A DNA stretch of 64,000 bases, from the NCBI RefSeq assembly GCF_014836675.1, contig NZ_JACSQK010000003.1, positions 306,763 to 370,762 on the forward strand, written 5' to 3'. The notes beneath the pieces were generated by a model. It did no database searches. It was not told the DNA's origin and was given only the letters and a program-made list of their open reading frames with translations. The stretch is from Comamonas avium. GTDB lineage: Bacteria > Pseudomonadota > Gammaproteobacteria > Burkholderiales > Burkholderiaceae_C. Shown here piece after piece: positions 1-10,100 of the stretch (positions are counted from its first letter, which is position 1; each line of letters opens with the position of its first letter). The position numbers were made by a program, and so were the translations under genes.

Positions 1-82
1 TCAGTGACGAAGCGAAATCTTCAGTTTTCATTTTTTATGCAACACCGGTACATGCATCGTGTTGCATTTTTTTGAACATTTC

Positions 83-98
83 GTCCTAAATTTAGGAC
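83..98. promoter_or_regulatory. Perfect 16-bp palindrome, candidate operator
   Basis: GTCCTAAATTTAGGAC reads identically on both strands, with no spacer. A perfect palindrome of this length in an AT-rich leader is typical of a dimeric-regulator binding site. The regulator is unknown. Confidence 0.4.
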
Positions 99-239
99 AG
101 TAAAGGTGATAAATGAGAATTTGACCTCTTTATTGAGTCTATAAAGGTCAAAAATGTGTGGTCTGAAACAGAAAGTGATAAATCTGTAGGACGTTTCCTA
201 GAATTTGTATCAATAGTTGATCTTTTTAGGTCGGCCAAA

Positions 240-271
240 AAGCTCTGCCGTGTGCGGAGCTTCTTTTTTTT
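240..271 (+). terminator. Rho-independent terminator before the DUF11 gene
   Basis: AAGCTC and GAGCTT arms flank an 11-nt loop that can itself form a GC/GC pair. A cytosine and eight T residues follow directly. The hairpin lies upstream of the chosen start at 331, so it either ends an upstream transcript or acts as an attenuator. It argues against translation starting at the in-frame ATG at 217. Confidence 0.6.
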
Positions 272-330
272 GTGTTGCTTTTCCTGGGAGATCACTTGCG
301 TGGTTGTTCCGGGCTGTGGAAAGCCTCCCT

Positions 331-3300
331 ATGCCGAACTTTCGCCTTCTCAATTGGACCAAGCTGCTGCCGTCTGGCACCCAGGGCGCAGCTGTACCCT
401 TTCGTACATGGTGTGCTAGCAGGTCGTTGCGTTATCTGGTGGCCTCTGCGTTGCTAGCGGGGGGGAGCTTCTGGGGGGCGGGCGTATTGATTGCTGCGGA
501 GTTCGCAGATTTCACGGTGTCGTTGGGGGTCAAGGATGTCGCTACCGACAAGTCGAGCCTCAAGCCCGGCGAGACCACCACATTGCGGATCACGCTTGGA
601 AATAACAGCAGTACAACCACTTTGACCAATGTCGGTTTCAGCGAGTTATTGCCCGTGGGAGCGAATGGCTCGCTGGAAGCGGTCGGCAGCCTTGAGATTC
701 TTCCAGTGGGCAGCGGCTGTACCGGCACGGTGGACCTCAGCGATACGAAAACCATTGTTGTTAGCGGTTTCACAGTTCCTCAGAAGTCCGGGGCCGAGGC
801 GGGACCCGTCAGCTGTTACATCGACATTCCGGTGATCGCCAAGTCGAAGACAGGGGTGAAGCAAGAAGGCTTGGTTTATGACCTGACGGGGAAAATCTCC
901 TCTGACCAGGGGAGCAACAAGGGCGATGCATCGAAGTCCTTTGTGGTGGAGTCTGTGGGGCGCCCCACGTGGGATAAAAGCTTTGAGGGGGGCGACGCCG
1001 TCCTGAATGGCGGTACCGTGAACCTGAAGTTGACGGTGACCAATCCCAGCAATGGCGTGCCGCTGACCAATGTCAGTTTCAAAGATATCTTCCCGACGAA
1101 CAGCGGCAGTCTCGGCGGTGCGGTGATTGACCCCGTAGGTACGCCCACATACGCCAATTGCGGCAACCCCTCGATCACTTCGAACTCAGGAGCAGCTGCC
1201 GGCGTGACAGTCAGCAGCGTCAGTGTGGCCGTAGGCCAGACCTGCACGATCACCGTCCCGGTGCAAGCACGCCACACGGGTGGTGAGTACCAACTGAGCA
1301 AGACCAACACATTGCAGGCGACTGATTTCTCGAGTGCGCAAGGGTTGGTGCCCAGCGGGAATGCCAGTGACTCCATCAATGTGCGCTCTCCGCTGCGGGT
1401 GGCCAAAACGGTGAGTCCTGCCACGGTCAGTGCAGGGCAGACTGGCACGTTTACGGTGGAGCTGTTCAACGACAGCAACCAGGCTCTGACCGTGGCGCAG
1501 TTCAATGAAGCGCGCATTAGTAATGCTTCGCCGGGTGGAACGAAGTACCTGGATGCAACCAGTGTCGCCAATAGCTGTGCAGGTGGAAGCCACGGCCTTA
1601 GCGGATCGAGCAATCGTGGCTTTACAACCTCGGGTTACTCCATTCCTGCCAATGGCAGCTGCAAGATCACGGTGACATTCACAGGGGCACTGGATCAGCT
1701 CAACGAACCGCTGACGTACACCAATACGATCAATAAAGGGCAAGTGGATGTTGGCAATGCAGCGATTGTCAGTCAGCCAGCTTCAGCTCCAGTGACGGTG
1801 GTCGATCAGTTCTGGGTCAACAAGACGCAATCGCCTGTGAATGCTGCACCGGGTAATCCTGTGCAGTACAACGTGACAGTGCTCAATTACGACAACAGCG
1901 CTGCTGCCAATGATGTGAAGGTGCGCGATACGCTGCAAAGCGGCAGCACTTTTTTGGTGGATGCGCCTTATGCAGTCAGCAGCACTTGTAGCAGCGGGAA
2001 CGGCAGGGTGGACACAACCAATGTGAAGGGTGATGGCAATCTGCTGTTCACTTTGTCCAGTGTGCCAGCGGCCAGTGGCAATACCCCAGGTTCGTGCACC
2101 ATCACATTTTGGGCACAGACCTCGACCACGGCGGCGATAGGAAACACGGTCAAAAATCGAATTGGCGAGTGTGGTGTTTATACGGGCAGCTCCCCTGCTG
2201 CCGGTACTTGCAATGGCAAAGCGTCGCAAGAGGTTGCTGCGACGGTCATTGCGCCCTTGAAGGCGGAGAAAACCTTCAGCGGTGACTACAGCAAGCCCGA
2301 TTTGGAGGTGCGCGAAGGCGCTCCGGTGACGTTGAAGATTCGCCTGTCCAACTACACCGACCAAAAGCTGACCGGCGTCACGCTGGGTGATGCCTTGCAG
2401 CTTGCAAGCAATGGAACAGCGCAACTGCGCATTGCTTCGCTGCCTAAGGCCAGTACCACCTGCGTGGGCGGTACGGTCACCGCAGCAGCCGATGGGACCT
2501 CGCTGGCGTTGAATGGCGCAGAGGTGCCGGCACGCACCGCCAGCAGCAATGCTCCGGGGCAGTGTGAGATTCAGGTGGATGTGGTCGGCCCCGCCGGCAT
2601 CTATTCCAATACGGCACAGGTGACGCAGGCGACGCAGACATATGCCAATGGCGCAGAGGCAAACACTGCGACCGTAAATTCCAACACGGCAAAGTTGACG
2701 TTCATTGGGTCGTTGACGGCCAGCAAGGCGTTTTCTCCGGATGTGATGACGGTCAATGGCAAGTCCACGGTCACCATCAAGCTCAAAAACAGCGATACCT
2801 CGGCGCCCATTACCGGCATTGCCGTCACCGATAACCTGGCAACGGCGGGCCTGAAGCTGGCCGATCCGGCAAAGATGTACAGCACTTGCGGTGGCAGCCC
2901 CACGTTTGAAGGAGCAGCGGGGGCGGGCAAGGCTGTCATGAAGGGCGCTTCGTTGCCGCCATCGGGCACCTGCGATTTCATCTTTGATGTGGTGGATGAC
3001 GGCAGCAAGACGTCTGGCAACTGGGTCAATATTCTGAAAGCAGGGGACATTCGCGCGGACAACGGTGTGCAAAACCAGCAGGATGTGCAGGCTACGCTGG
3101 CGCGCTCCTCGGAAGAGACACCCAGTATCACCAAGGCTTTTTCACTGACCGATGTGTCGCCGGGGCAGCCGAATCGACTGTCCATCGAGATCAAAAATGG
3201 GCAGCAGAAGTTGACGGGCGTCACGCTGACGGACTGGTTTACCCAGGACGGTACGCAGGCAGGCGCCGATACGGGACTGCGGATTGCCAGCCCTGCGAAT

Positions 3301-4263
3301 GCCGCAACCACCTGTTCGGGCGGCTCTGTGCAGGCGGTCTCTGGTGGTACGTCGGTGACCATACAAGGGGCAACTCTGGAGCAGCGCAACGGCGTGGATG
3401 AGCCTGGCAAGAACACTTGCACCGTCAGTGTTGACGTCATGGCCACCATTCCAGGGGCTTTTAAGAACACCATTCCTGCCAAAGGCTTGGTCAGCAACGA
3501 AGGGCAAAGCAATGGCGGCGCAGCGACCGCCTCGTTCCAGACCGGCAGCAAGGTGGGGGTGAGCAAGCATTTCACGCCGGCCGTGGTGACTGCGGGCGAG
3601 CGCTCGCGTCTGCGCATCAACTTCTACAACCCGACGCCGGTGGCGCTGGGCAATGTGGGCCTAGTGGACCAGTTGCCTGCAGCCGCCTCTGGTGGCGGCC
3701 AGATGACGGTGGCCCCCGGCCCGAATATCGTTCAGACCTGCGGTGATGTGACAAAGGTGGATGTCAGCGACCCCAAGAAGGTCGTCATCAGCAATGCCAA
3801 CCTGGCAGGCGCAGGTACCGGTGTGCAGGTGGTGGTCTGCTATGTGGAACTGGATGTGCTGGCCGATATAGACGGCTCTTACGCCAACAAGATTCTCGAA
3901 AACAGTCTGACCGTGCAGGACAAGCCGGTCAAGCATCCTCCGGCAGAGAACACGATGCACGCGGTGCAGCCACTGGTGGTGCACAAGGCCTTTGACCTGA
4001 AAACGCTGGACTCCGGCACCTTGCCTGGCGGTTGGAGCAAAGGTGTAGCCACACACAAGGCCGGTGAAGTGGCCACGCTGACCATCCATGTGGAGAACAA
4101 AAACCCCGACCTGGCGCTGACGGCGTTAACTTTTACCGACGTGCTGCCAGATGGTGTGGTGGTTGCACAGGTTTGCGACAGCGTGGGACTGGCGTTGGCC
4201 ACCGTCATCTCACGCTTGTCGTGGCGCACGGCCGCAGTGGTGCTCCACTGCTCATCCCATTGA
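331..4263 (+). CDS. DUF11-repeat surface protein, N-terminal part (cut by inversion at 4158)
   Basis: This is the N-terminal part of a very large secreted repeat protein. The ATG at 331 is preferred over 217 because a terminator hairpin lies between them and a GGAAAG sequence precedes 331. A long N-terminal segment ending in a hydrophobic stretch (RYLVASALLAGGSFWGAGV) looks like an export signal. About nine repeats of roughly 110-150 residues follow. Each has a KxxxPxxxxxGxxxxxxIxxxN opening, a conserved (T)TC(x)GG cysteine near its middle and a C-x-I/V-x-V-x-V stretch, as in DUF11 (CARDB/isopeptide-like beta-sandwich) domains. Homologous coding ends at 4158 inside a repeat (LPDGV). The remaining 35 codons to 4263 are antisense to the OmpA gene and are not part of the ancestral protein. 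The rest of the protein is encoded on the minus strand from 11211 down to 7101. As it stands the product is truncated and lacks its SdrD-B modules. Confidence 0.75.
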   Translation: MPNFRLLNWTKLLPSGTQGAAVPFRTWCASRSLRYLVASALLAGGSFWGAGVLIAAEFADFTVSLGVKDVATDKSSLKPGETTTLRITLGNNSSTTTLTNVGFSELLPVGANGSLEAVGSLEILPVGSGCTGTVDLSDTKTIVVSGFTVPQKSGAEAGPVSCYIDIPVIAKSKTGVKQEGLVYDLTGKISSDQGSNKGDASKSFVVESVGRPTWDKSFEGGDAVLNGGTVNLKLTVTNPSNGVPLTNVSFKDIFPTNSGSLGGAVIDPVGTPTYANCGNPSITSNSGAAAGVTVSSVSVAVGQTCTITVPVQARHTGGEYQLSKTNTLQATDFSSAQGLVPSGNASDSINVRSPLRVAKTVSPATVSAGQTGTFTVELFNDSNQALTVAQFNEARISNASPGGTKYLDATSVANSCAGGSHGLSGSSNRGFTTSGYSIPANGSCKITVTFTGALDQLNEPLTYTNTINKGQVDVGNAAIVSQPASAPVTVVDQFWVNKTQSPVNAAPGNPVQYNVTVLNYDNSAAANDVKVRDTLQSGSTFLVDAPYAVSSTCSSGNGRVDTTNVKGDGNLLFTLSSVPAASGNTPGSCTITFWAQTSTTAAIGNTVKNRIGECGVYTGSSPAAGTCNGKASQEVAATVIAPLKAEKTFSGDYSKPDLEVREGAPVTLKIRLSNYTDQKLTGVTLGDALQLASNGTAQLRIASLPKASTTCVGGTVTAAADGTSLALNGAEVPARTASSNAPGQCEIQVDVVGPAGIYSNTAQVTQATQTYANGAEANTATVNSNTAKLTFIGSLTASKAFSPDVMTVNGKSTVTIKLKNSDTSAPITGIAVTDNLATAGLKLADPAKMYSTCGGSPTFEGAAGAGKAVMKGASLPPSGTCDFIFDVVDDGSKTSGNWVNILKAGDIRADNGVQNQQDVQATLARSSEETPSITKAFSLTDVSPGQPNRLSIEIKNGQQKLTGVTLTDWFTQDGTQAGADTGLRIASPANAATTCSGGSVQAVSGGTSVTIQGATLEQRNGVDEPGKNTCTVSVDVMATIPGAFKNTIPAKGLVSNEGQSNGGAATASFQTGSKVGVSKHFTPAVVTAGERSRLRINFYNPTPVALGNVGLVDQLPAAASGGGQMTVAPGPNIVQTCGDVTKVDVSDPKKVVISNANLAGAGTGVQVVVCYVELDVLADIDGSYANKILENSLTVQDKPVKHPPAENTMHAVQPLVVHKAFDLKTLDSGTLPGGWSKGVATHKAGEVATLTIHVENKNPDLALTALTFTDVLPDGVVVAQVCDSVGLALATVISRLSWRTAAVVLHCSSH

Positions 4264-7100
4264 TGACGCAGACCCAGCTCAACGTTGCTGGAGGTCTGGT
4301 AGTCGCCTGCACGGTCATCGGCCTTGGCCTGCACCGTGGTGCGCTCTGTCAGCGGAATCTGTACCTTCACTCCAGCCTGGCGAATCGCTTCGCCGTTGTA
4401 GGCAATCTGGCCGGGGGCGGAATAGCCTTTTTCCTTGTCCTGCACATAGGCGCTGAGCGTGCCCTTGTGGCTGTCGGTCACCTCGGCCAGGTCCAGCGTC
4501 GCTTCCACACGGTAGGCCTTGGCCTCGTTGGGGCTGGCGCCGTTGATAGCGTTGAAGCCATAACCGCCATCCACCGATGAGGTGGTGCTGATATCGCTCA
4601 CGCCGCTGGAGCGGGCAACTTCGGCTTTCACCTGGGTACCAGCGGCAAGGCGCACTGTGGCATCCAGACCCTGCAGGGTCTGGCGGTACTCCTTCTCACC
4701 CTGCCGGTAACCGGTCAGCCCCACGCGCAGATGGTCGTTCATCCAGTGGCTGACACGGCCACCGTAGGCCATGGAATCCACGGCACTGACGCCCGGCACG
4801 TATTCATAGGTCACCACCAGATGCAGCGGATTACCCGACAGAGAGCTGGTGTAGATCAGGCCGCCACCCGAAGCGGTCGACGGCAGCGGCGCGCTCAGCA
4901 TGATGCGGCCCTGCAGGTAATTGACCTCGTAGTCCTGACCGGCTGCCAGCTGGCGGCGCTCGATCACCATGCCCGAATCACGGTCACGCACTTCGACCCA
5001 CACGCGCTCGGAGCCAACGGTCACATCCTGATGGCGCATGTAATAGAGTGAGCCGCCGGTGCCTCGAAATTCTTCGCGGGCACCCATGGTGCCCGGGTCG
5101 GCCGCGAAGGCATCCAGACCGGTGCGACGCTCGCCAAACGAGGTTGCATCATTCGAGCGCAGCTTGGCACGCGCGCCGTACAGGCCACGCGAATACTGGA
5201 TCAGCTCTGAGCCACTCCACGAGGTTTGGAAGTTACCCCACATGACCTGGGAGTCACCCTTGTCCAGACGCACAAAGAACTTGCCCTGGGTTGGGGCGTC
5301 GTCCACCGTGGTGCTGTCGTCCCCATAGACGGGGTAGTACACATCGGGATCGATGCGGCGCAGCAGATAGCGCGGGTCTTTCTCGCTGAAGTTATGAAAG
5401 AGGTCTTTCAGCGGCTGTTCGCGCGTGTCGGCTGCCGCCGTCAACAGCCAATCACCCTTGATCTTGCCCTTCAGGTAGAAAGCCCCGCGTCCATCCACAT
5501 AGGTTTCGTTGCGGTAGTGCTGCAGGTCGCTGGTGACCAGCTGTGCCGGGCCGGTGGTCTGGTTTTTGCCCACCGTTAAATCGCCCACTGCGACATAGAA
5601 CCAGTCGCTGTCCGGGATAGATACATTGCGGCGGAACGTGGCCGTGCGGCCATCGGTGCCAGTCACACTGACATCCACGCTATGTGGGCCTGTAGACAGA
5701 ATCTGGCGCGCCACAAAGCGGCCCTTGTCATCCACCGGAATCTGCTGGCCCAGCACCGTGACAGCTTCGCCCGGCTTGATCTGCGTGCCGCTGACGGTGA
5801 TGGTGCCACCGCGCACGGGAATATTGCTGACCTGCAGCGCGTTCTCGCCCCATCCCACCAGCGCTTCGCGGCTGGGTGTGTCCAGATCGTTCAAAGGCCG
5901 CTCGCGGGTGGCGACATTGAGCGACTTGGTGGCGGTCTCGTCAAAGCGCCCCTTGGCGTCGTACACGCGCAGCACGTAGATGTATTCGTCCTGCTCCAGC
6001 CCTTGCGACTGCACAGGCACAGTCCAGGCGGTGGTCTGGGCCCACTGCAGCGGCAACACGGCCAGAGCCTTGCCATCGGTGGGCTCGCCCTTGCGCAAGA
6101 TGCGTACCTCAGCCTTATCGATCCAGCTGACGTAGTTGCTCCAGCCTCGGAACTGCGCAGCCTCGCCACGCAGCGTCAGATCCTTGGTAGCCCAGACATT
6201 CAACGCTGGCTTGGCAGCCAGATCGTCGTACTTGATCTGAATGTCGGCGCGCTCCAGCGCCACGTCGACACAACGCTGACGATCGGCTTCATTGATGGCC
6301 GCGCCAGAAATATCTGCACCATCCACCGTCACGCGAAATGGCAAGTCTTCGGTGCTTTGCACAGCCGCACACTCGTCGGCAGACACAGGCTGCGCAGGCA
6401 CAACGGCTGCAGGTTCGCTGTCCCACCACATCGCAATTTCCACGCGGCGGTTCTGTGCCATGCCTTGCTGGCTGGCATTGCTAGCCACTGGCATGGTCTG
6501 TCCCTTGCCGTCCATGGCTACCGCCTCTGCGGGCAGGCCCAGGCCTTTGCGCAAAAAGCTGGCTACCGCCAAAGAGCGCGCCTCCGACAGCCCCTGATTG
6601 TCTGTGAAACGGCGCTTGGCGCGTGGCGACAGACGCTGGCTGTCGGTGTGGCCCACTACAGAAATCTTGACGTTGTGCTTGCCCTTCAACTGCGCCACAA
6701 CGGCATCGAGCGCAGCCACGGCACCCGGCGTCAGGTCTGCATAACCGGACTCAAACAAAGCGCCCGACTGCCCGCTCTCTGACAAAGCCAGCATCTGCTG
6801 TGCAGACCTGGTCGGCAAATGATCTTTGGCAGCACGCATCGCCAGCGCATCGCTGCGCGTCACCCCTGAGGGCAGCTCGTAGGCAAAGCCCTGTGGCACC
6901 AGCTCCGCTGGCGGCGGCGTCACTACCACCACCTGGCGTGCGTTGTCCACGCGCTTGCCTTGCTCTGCATGCGCATCCACCGCTTCGGCGGCCCAACTGC
7001 TCATGCTGCCCATTAAAACCAGGGTCACGGCACAAGCTACAGACGAACGAGTCCATTCGGGGTGCATCTGAGTGCACCCTTTTTGCATCAACGATTCCAT
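3879..7100 (-). CDS. OmpA-domain outer-membrane protein, N-terminal part (real coding ends at 4159)
   Basis: The ATG at 7100 directly abuts the TAA of the repeat-protein gene (7103-7101). The downstream ATG at 7067 has a better AAGGG ribosome site and leaves a clean signal peptide ending in SWAAEA. Residues about 110-225 form an OmpA/MotB peptidoglycan-binding domain (FESGYADLTPGA, VGHTDSQRLS, RRVEIAMWWD). A beta-sandwich and plug-like region follows, then the start of a C-terminal beta-barrel rich in alternating aromatic strands (LYYMRHQDV, LVVTYEYVPG, VSHWMNDHLRVGLTGYRQG). The homologous sequence stops at 4159 (residue 981, NASPTLSQ region). The frame stays open to 3879 only because it runs antisense through the DUF11 gene. 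The missing barrel half lies at 11212-12466 on the plus strand. DUF11 repeat proteins are often paired with OmpA-type barrels, which suggests an anchor or secretion partner. Confidence 0.75.
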   Translation of the reverse strand: MESLMQKGCTQMHPEWTRSSVACAVTLVLMGSMSSWAAEAVDAHAEQGKRVDNARQVVVVTPPPAELVPQGFAYELPSGVTRSDALAMRAAKDHLPTRSAQQMLALSESGQSGALFESGYADLTPGAVAALDAVVAQLKGKHNVKISVVGHTDSQRLSPRAKRRFTDNQGLSEARSLAVASFLRKGLGLPAEAVAMDGKGQTMPVASNASQQGMAQNRRVEIAMWWDSEPAAVVPAQPVSADECAAVQSTEDLPFRVTVDGADISGAAINEADRQRCVDVALERADIQIKYDDLAAKPALNVWATKDLTLRGEAAQFRGWSNYVSWIDKAEVRILRKGEPTDGKALAVLPLQWAQTTAWTVPVQSQGLEQDEYIYVLRVYDAKGRFDETATKSLNVATRERPLNDLDTPSREALVGWGENALQVSNIPVRGGTITVSGTQIKPGEAVTVLGQQIPVDDKGRFVARQILSTGPHSVDVSVTGTDGRTATFRRNVSIPDSDWFYVAVGDLTVGKNQTTGPAQLVTSDLQHYRNETYVDGRGAFYLKGKIKGDWLLTAAADTREQPLKDLFHNFSEKDPRYLLRRIDPDVYYPVYGDDSTTVDDAPTQGKFFVRLDKGDSQVMWGNFQTSWSGSELIQYSRGLYGARAKLRSNDATSFGERRTGLDAFAADPGTMGAREEFRGTGGSLYYMRHQDVTVGSERVWVEVRDRDSGMVIERRQLAAGQDYEVNYLQGRIMLSAPLPSTASGGGLIYTSSLSGNPLHLVVTYEYVPGVSAVDSMAYGGRVSHWMNDHLRVGLTGYRQGEKEYRQTLQGLDATVRLAAGTQVKAEVARSSGVSDISTTSSVDGGYGFNAINGASPNEAKAYRVEATLDLAEVTDSHKGTLSAYVQDKEKGYSAPGQIAYNGEAIRQAGVKVQIPLTERTTVQAKADDRAGDYQTSSNVELGLRHQWDEQWSTTAAVRHDKREMTVANASPTLSQTCATTTPSGSTSVKVNAVSARSGFLFSTWMVSVATSPALCVATPLLQPPGKVPESSVFRSKALCTTSGCTACIVFSAGGCLTGLSCTVRLFSRILLA

Positions 7101-10100
7101 TTAACGCACTCCCTGTCCCTGGTTGTTTTCGAAGGACTCCGTTTCAATCACCAGGGGTGGTGCTTCGTCCTCTTGATCTTTGCTTTGACGCTGCTTGGCC
7201 TGCTGCGCATAGCCCGCTTGAATACGCTGGGTCAACGCCTTCAGCCGCTGCTGCGCCACATCCTTGCCTTCACCCGTCATGCGGTAGGCCAGGCGCAGCA
7301 CCGTGGGGCGTTCTGCCAGCTGCATCAACAACTGCTCCAGCTGGCTGTCCCACTGCGTCGACAGTTGCTTGCCGTCCTGTGCAAAAGCACGGGCATCTAC
7401 CTCCAGACGCAGCACCTTGTGCACGGTGGCACCAAAGTTCAGCTTCACCATCTTTCCTCGGGTCACCCGCACATCGCGCGGGTTCTCCGTCGTCACGCGG
7501 TAGCCAGAAGGCAAGGTGCGCTCATCGAGCTTCATCACAAAGTTGCTGCCACGGTCCGCTTGCGGAATGGCGGCACACGCCACGTGAAAGCGACCATCCG
7601 CATCGGTCGTCACCAGCAGGCCACGGGCCGTCACCACGCGCACATTGGGAATGCCGGGCTCGCCCTGGTCCTGGTAGCCGTTGGCATTCTTGTCGTCGAA
7701 CACCTTGCCGATCAGGTCAGAACAGTCAAACAGCGGGTCTGGCACTACGCGCACCATGGCATTGGCTACGTTCGATATGCGGTCCCCCACAACGTTGTTC
7801 AGCGCCCAGGCCTGGTTGATGTATTCACCTTCGCCCACACCAGCACCCACCATCAGCAGCAGCTTGAAGGTTTTTCTCTCGCCGGCAGTAAAGGTCTGGT
7901 TCTTCCAGTCCAGCAGACGGCCGCTGACCTCTGGCTCCAGCGGCATACCGTTGTACGTCGCCGAACCCGTGCGATAGCGGAAACCTGGCGGAATGTGGTC
8001 CTGCACATTGACGTTACTCAGCGCCGACTGCAGCGTGTTGGTCGCCGTGATGGTGTAGGGCACCAGTTCACCCTTGGTCACATTGACCTTGGGCGATGTC
8101 TTGCTCACCACAATGGCTCCGCCCAGGATGGGGTCCAGCGGGATGTGGTTGTTGAGCACGTTATGCGAGTTCATCGCATCAATCTCGAAGCTGAAGTAGT
8201 ACTGCGTCGTCACCGGCGCTGTCCCGCCCACGCAAGGCACAGACCCCGCAGGTGCATGCAACGGTACGCTGGCTGCAGGCGCATAGCTGCTGGCCTGGAT
8301 GAGCTCCGGATTGTTCGCGCCTGCACGCACATCCAGTGTGTCGGGCACACAGGCCGGAATCATGGTCGAAGGCGCGGGCAAATACCCGGCTGGCGCTGTC
8401 ACAGTCAAGGTGTACTTGCCGACCGGTGCGTTGGCATTCAGCCAGAACTGGTACAGGCCATCTGCACCGGTGATTTGGGTGCCGGAACCCGTGCCAAAAA
8501 TATGCAGTGCCGGATCAAACCCAGCAGGTCCGCTGATCGTTACCACCGCACCCTTGACAGGCTGGCGCGTCACCGCGTCATACACCACACCACTGGGGTC
8601 CAGTGGCAGGCTTTGCTGCGTGATGTTGTCACCCGGCAGCAAGGTCAGCCCCGTCAGCACCCCATTTTTGATGGTGGCGCCAGCAGGATTGCCACTGTTG
8701 GAGCCTGCTTCATTGGCCTCCTCCGTATCCCGCTCACCCGGCTTTACCGTCGCACCACTCTCATTGGTCACGCCACCCGCATAGATCACACCACCGCTGG
8801 CAGGATCCCGGAAGCGCAGCTCATAGCCAGAGCCTGGCGGCAAATCGTTGATCTGGTATTTGCCGTTTTCGTCTGTCAGTACGGAAGCCACCACCACACC
8901 ATTGCGCACCAGCTCCACCAGCACGCCAGCCACTTTGGGCTCCCCGCCATCGAGCTGGCGGTTGTGGTTGTTGTCACGCCATACAGTGCCACTGATGCGA
9001 GCGCCCTTGGCCCACGGGCACGGGGTCTTTCACCGTATTGTTGCTGTCCAGCCCCGGCGGCTCGTTCACATTGCGCACTTGCGCCGTGTTCACTGCAATC
9101 GTGCCGTCCAGGGCATCGTCCGAGCGAACTTTGATGGTGATGGGGTTGCCATCGCTGCCAGCCTCAATCGGCGTGTTACTGGTGCAGGTAATCACTACCG
9201 CGCCCACTGCTCCCGTACAGGCCCACCCTGTGCCATACGCCGCAGCCCCCAGCGTCATGCCGTGGGGCAAGGTATCCACCACCGTAATGGTGCCCTGCGT
9301 GGGCTGTCCGCCCACGTTGTGCGGGGTGATGGTAAACACACCCAAAATGTCCGAGCCAGCGGCAAACGACTCGCCCTCATGCGTCTTCTTGATAGCAAGG
9401 TCAGCCGCGTCACCGGGTTTTTCTGCGAAATTATTTTCTGCAGACGCTTTGTTATTGCCTTTTAGATCGATAGTGGCAATCGTGCTGACCTTGCCAGCAC
9501 TCGGGTCTGCAGCTGTAACCAAGCCACCTGTGGTGCCCGGAACCGTCCTGCCTTCGGCCGTACCTTGAGGCTGGTTGGGCTGGGTGACGGTATACGTGCC
9601 TTCCGGCAAATTTTCGAAGCGGTAGTTACCGCTGGCATCCGTGTCCACTTCGCGGTAAATGGGGTTGCCCGCAACATCTGTGCCGTTCAAGACAATTTTT
9701 TGCTTGGCAATGCCATAGTCCTTGTCGTTGAACAGTCCATCGTCACCGAAGTCCAAGAACACCTTGCCCGCAATGCTGCGCGAGGAAGGGATCTCTGCGA
9801 AATTGTTCTCCTTGGACACCGTGTTGGGCGGCAGCGTGACATCAGTAATCCGGCTGGTATTGCCTTCGGTATTCGGATTCGACGGCGTGCCTCCTGTTGT
9901 CCCTGGCACAGTCTTTCCATTGCTGGTTCCTGCAGGCTGTTCAGGCTGCACCACGGTGTATTTACCGGGTGGCAGGTCATCCAAGCGGTAGCTGCCGTCG
10001 GGGCCCGTGGTTGTCGTACACGGTGTTCTGGACACACCAGCCACCGAGCACGTCGCAGGCTGGCCCTGTTCATTGAGCAACTCAATGGGAACACCCGCAA

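Larger units (their letters stand above)
1..330. other. AT-rich leader region upstream of the DUF11 gene
   Basis: No convincing gene is visible. The stretch is clearly richer in A and T than the rest of the window. It contains a perfect 16-bp palindrome (83-98), an imperfect inverted repeat at 120-152 (TTTGACCT and AAAGGTCAAA arms), two copies of a GTGATAAAT-containing word near 102-114 and 172-183, and a Rho-independent terminator at 240-271. It is probably the regulatory region or leader of the large surface-protein gene, and may include the end of whatever lies left of the window. I could not place a -35/-10 pair with normal spacing. Confidence 0.5.

Noticed and set aside
4159-4263. Continuation of the DUF11 reading frame past 4158
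   Set aside because: The residues from here on show no DUF11 pattern. The DNA is the antisense of conserved OmpA-barrel coding sequence.
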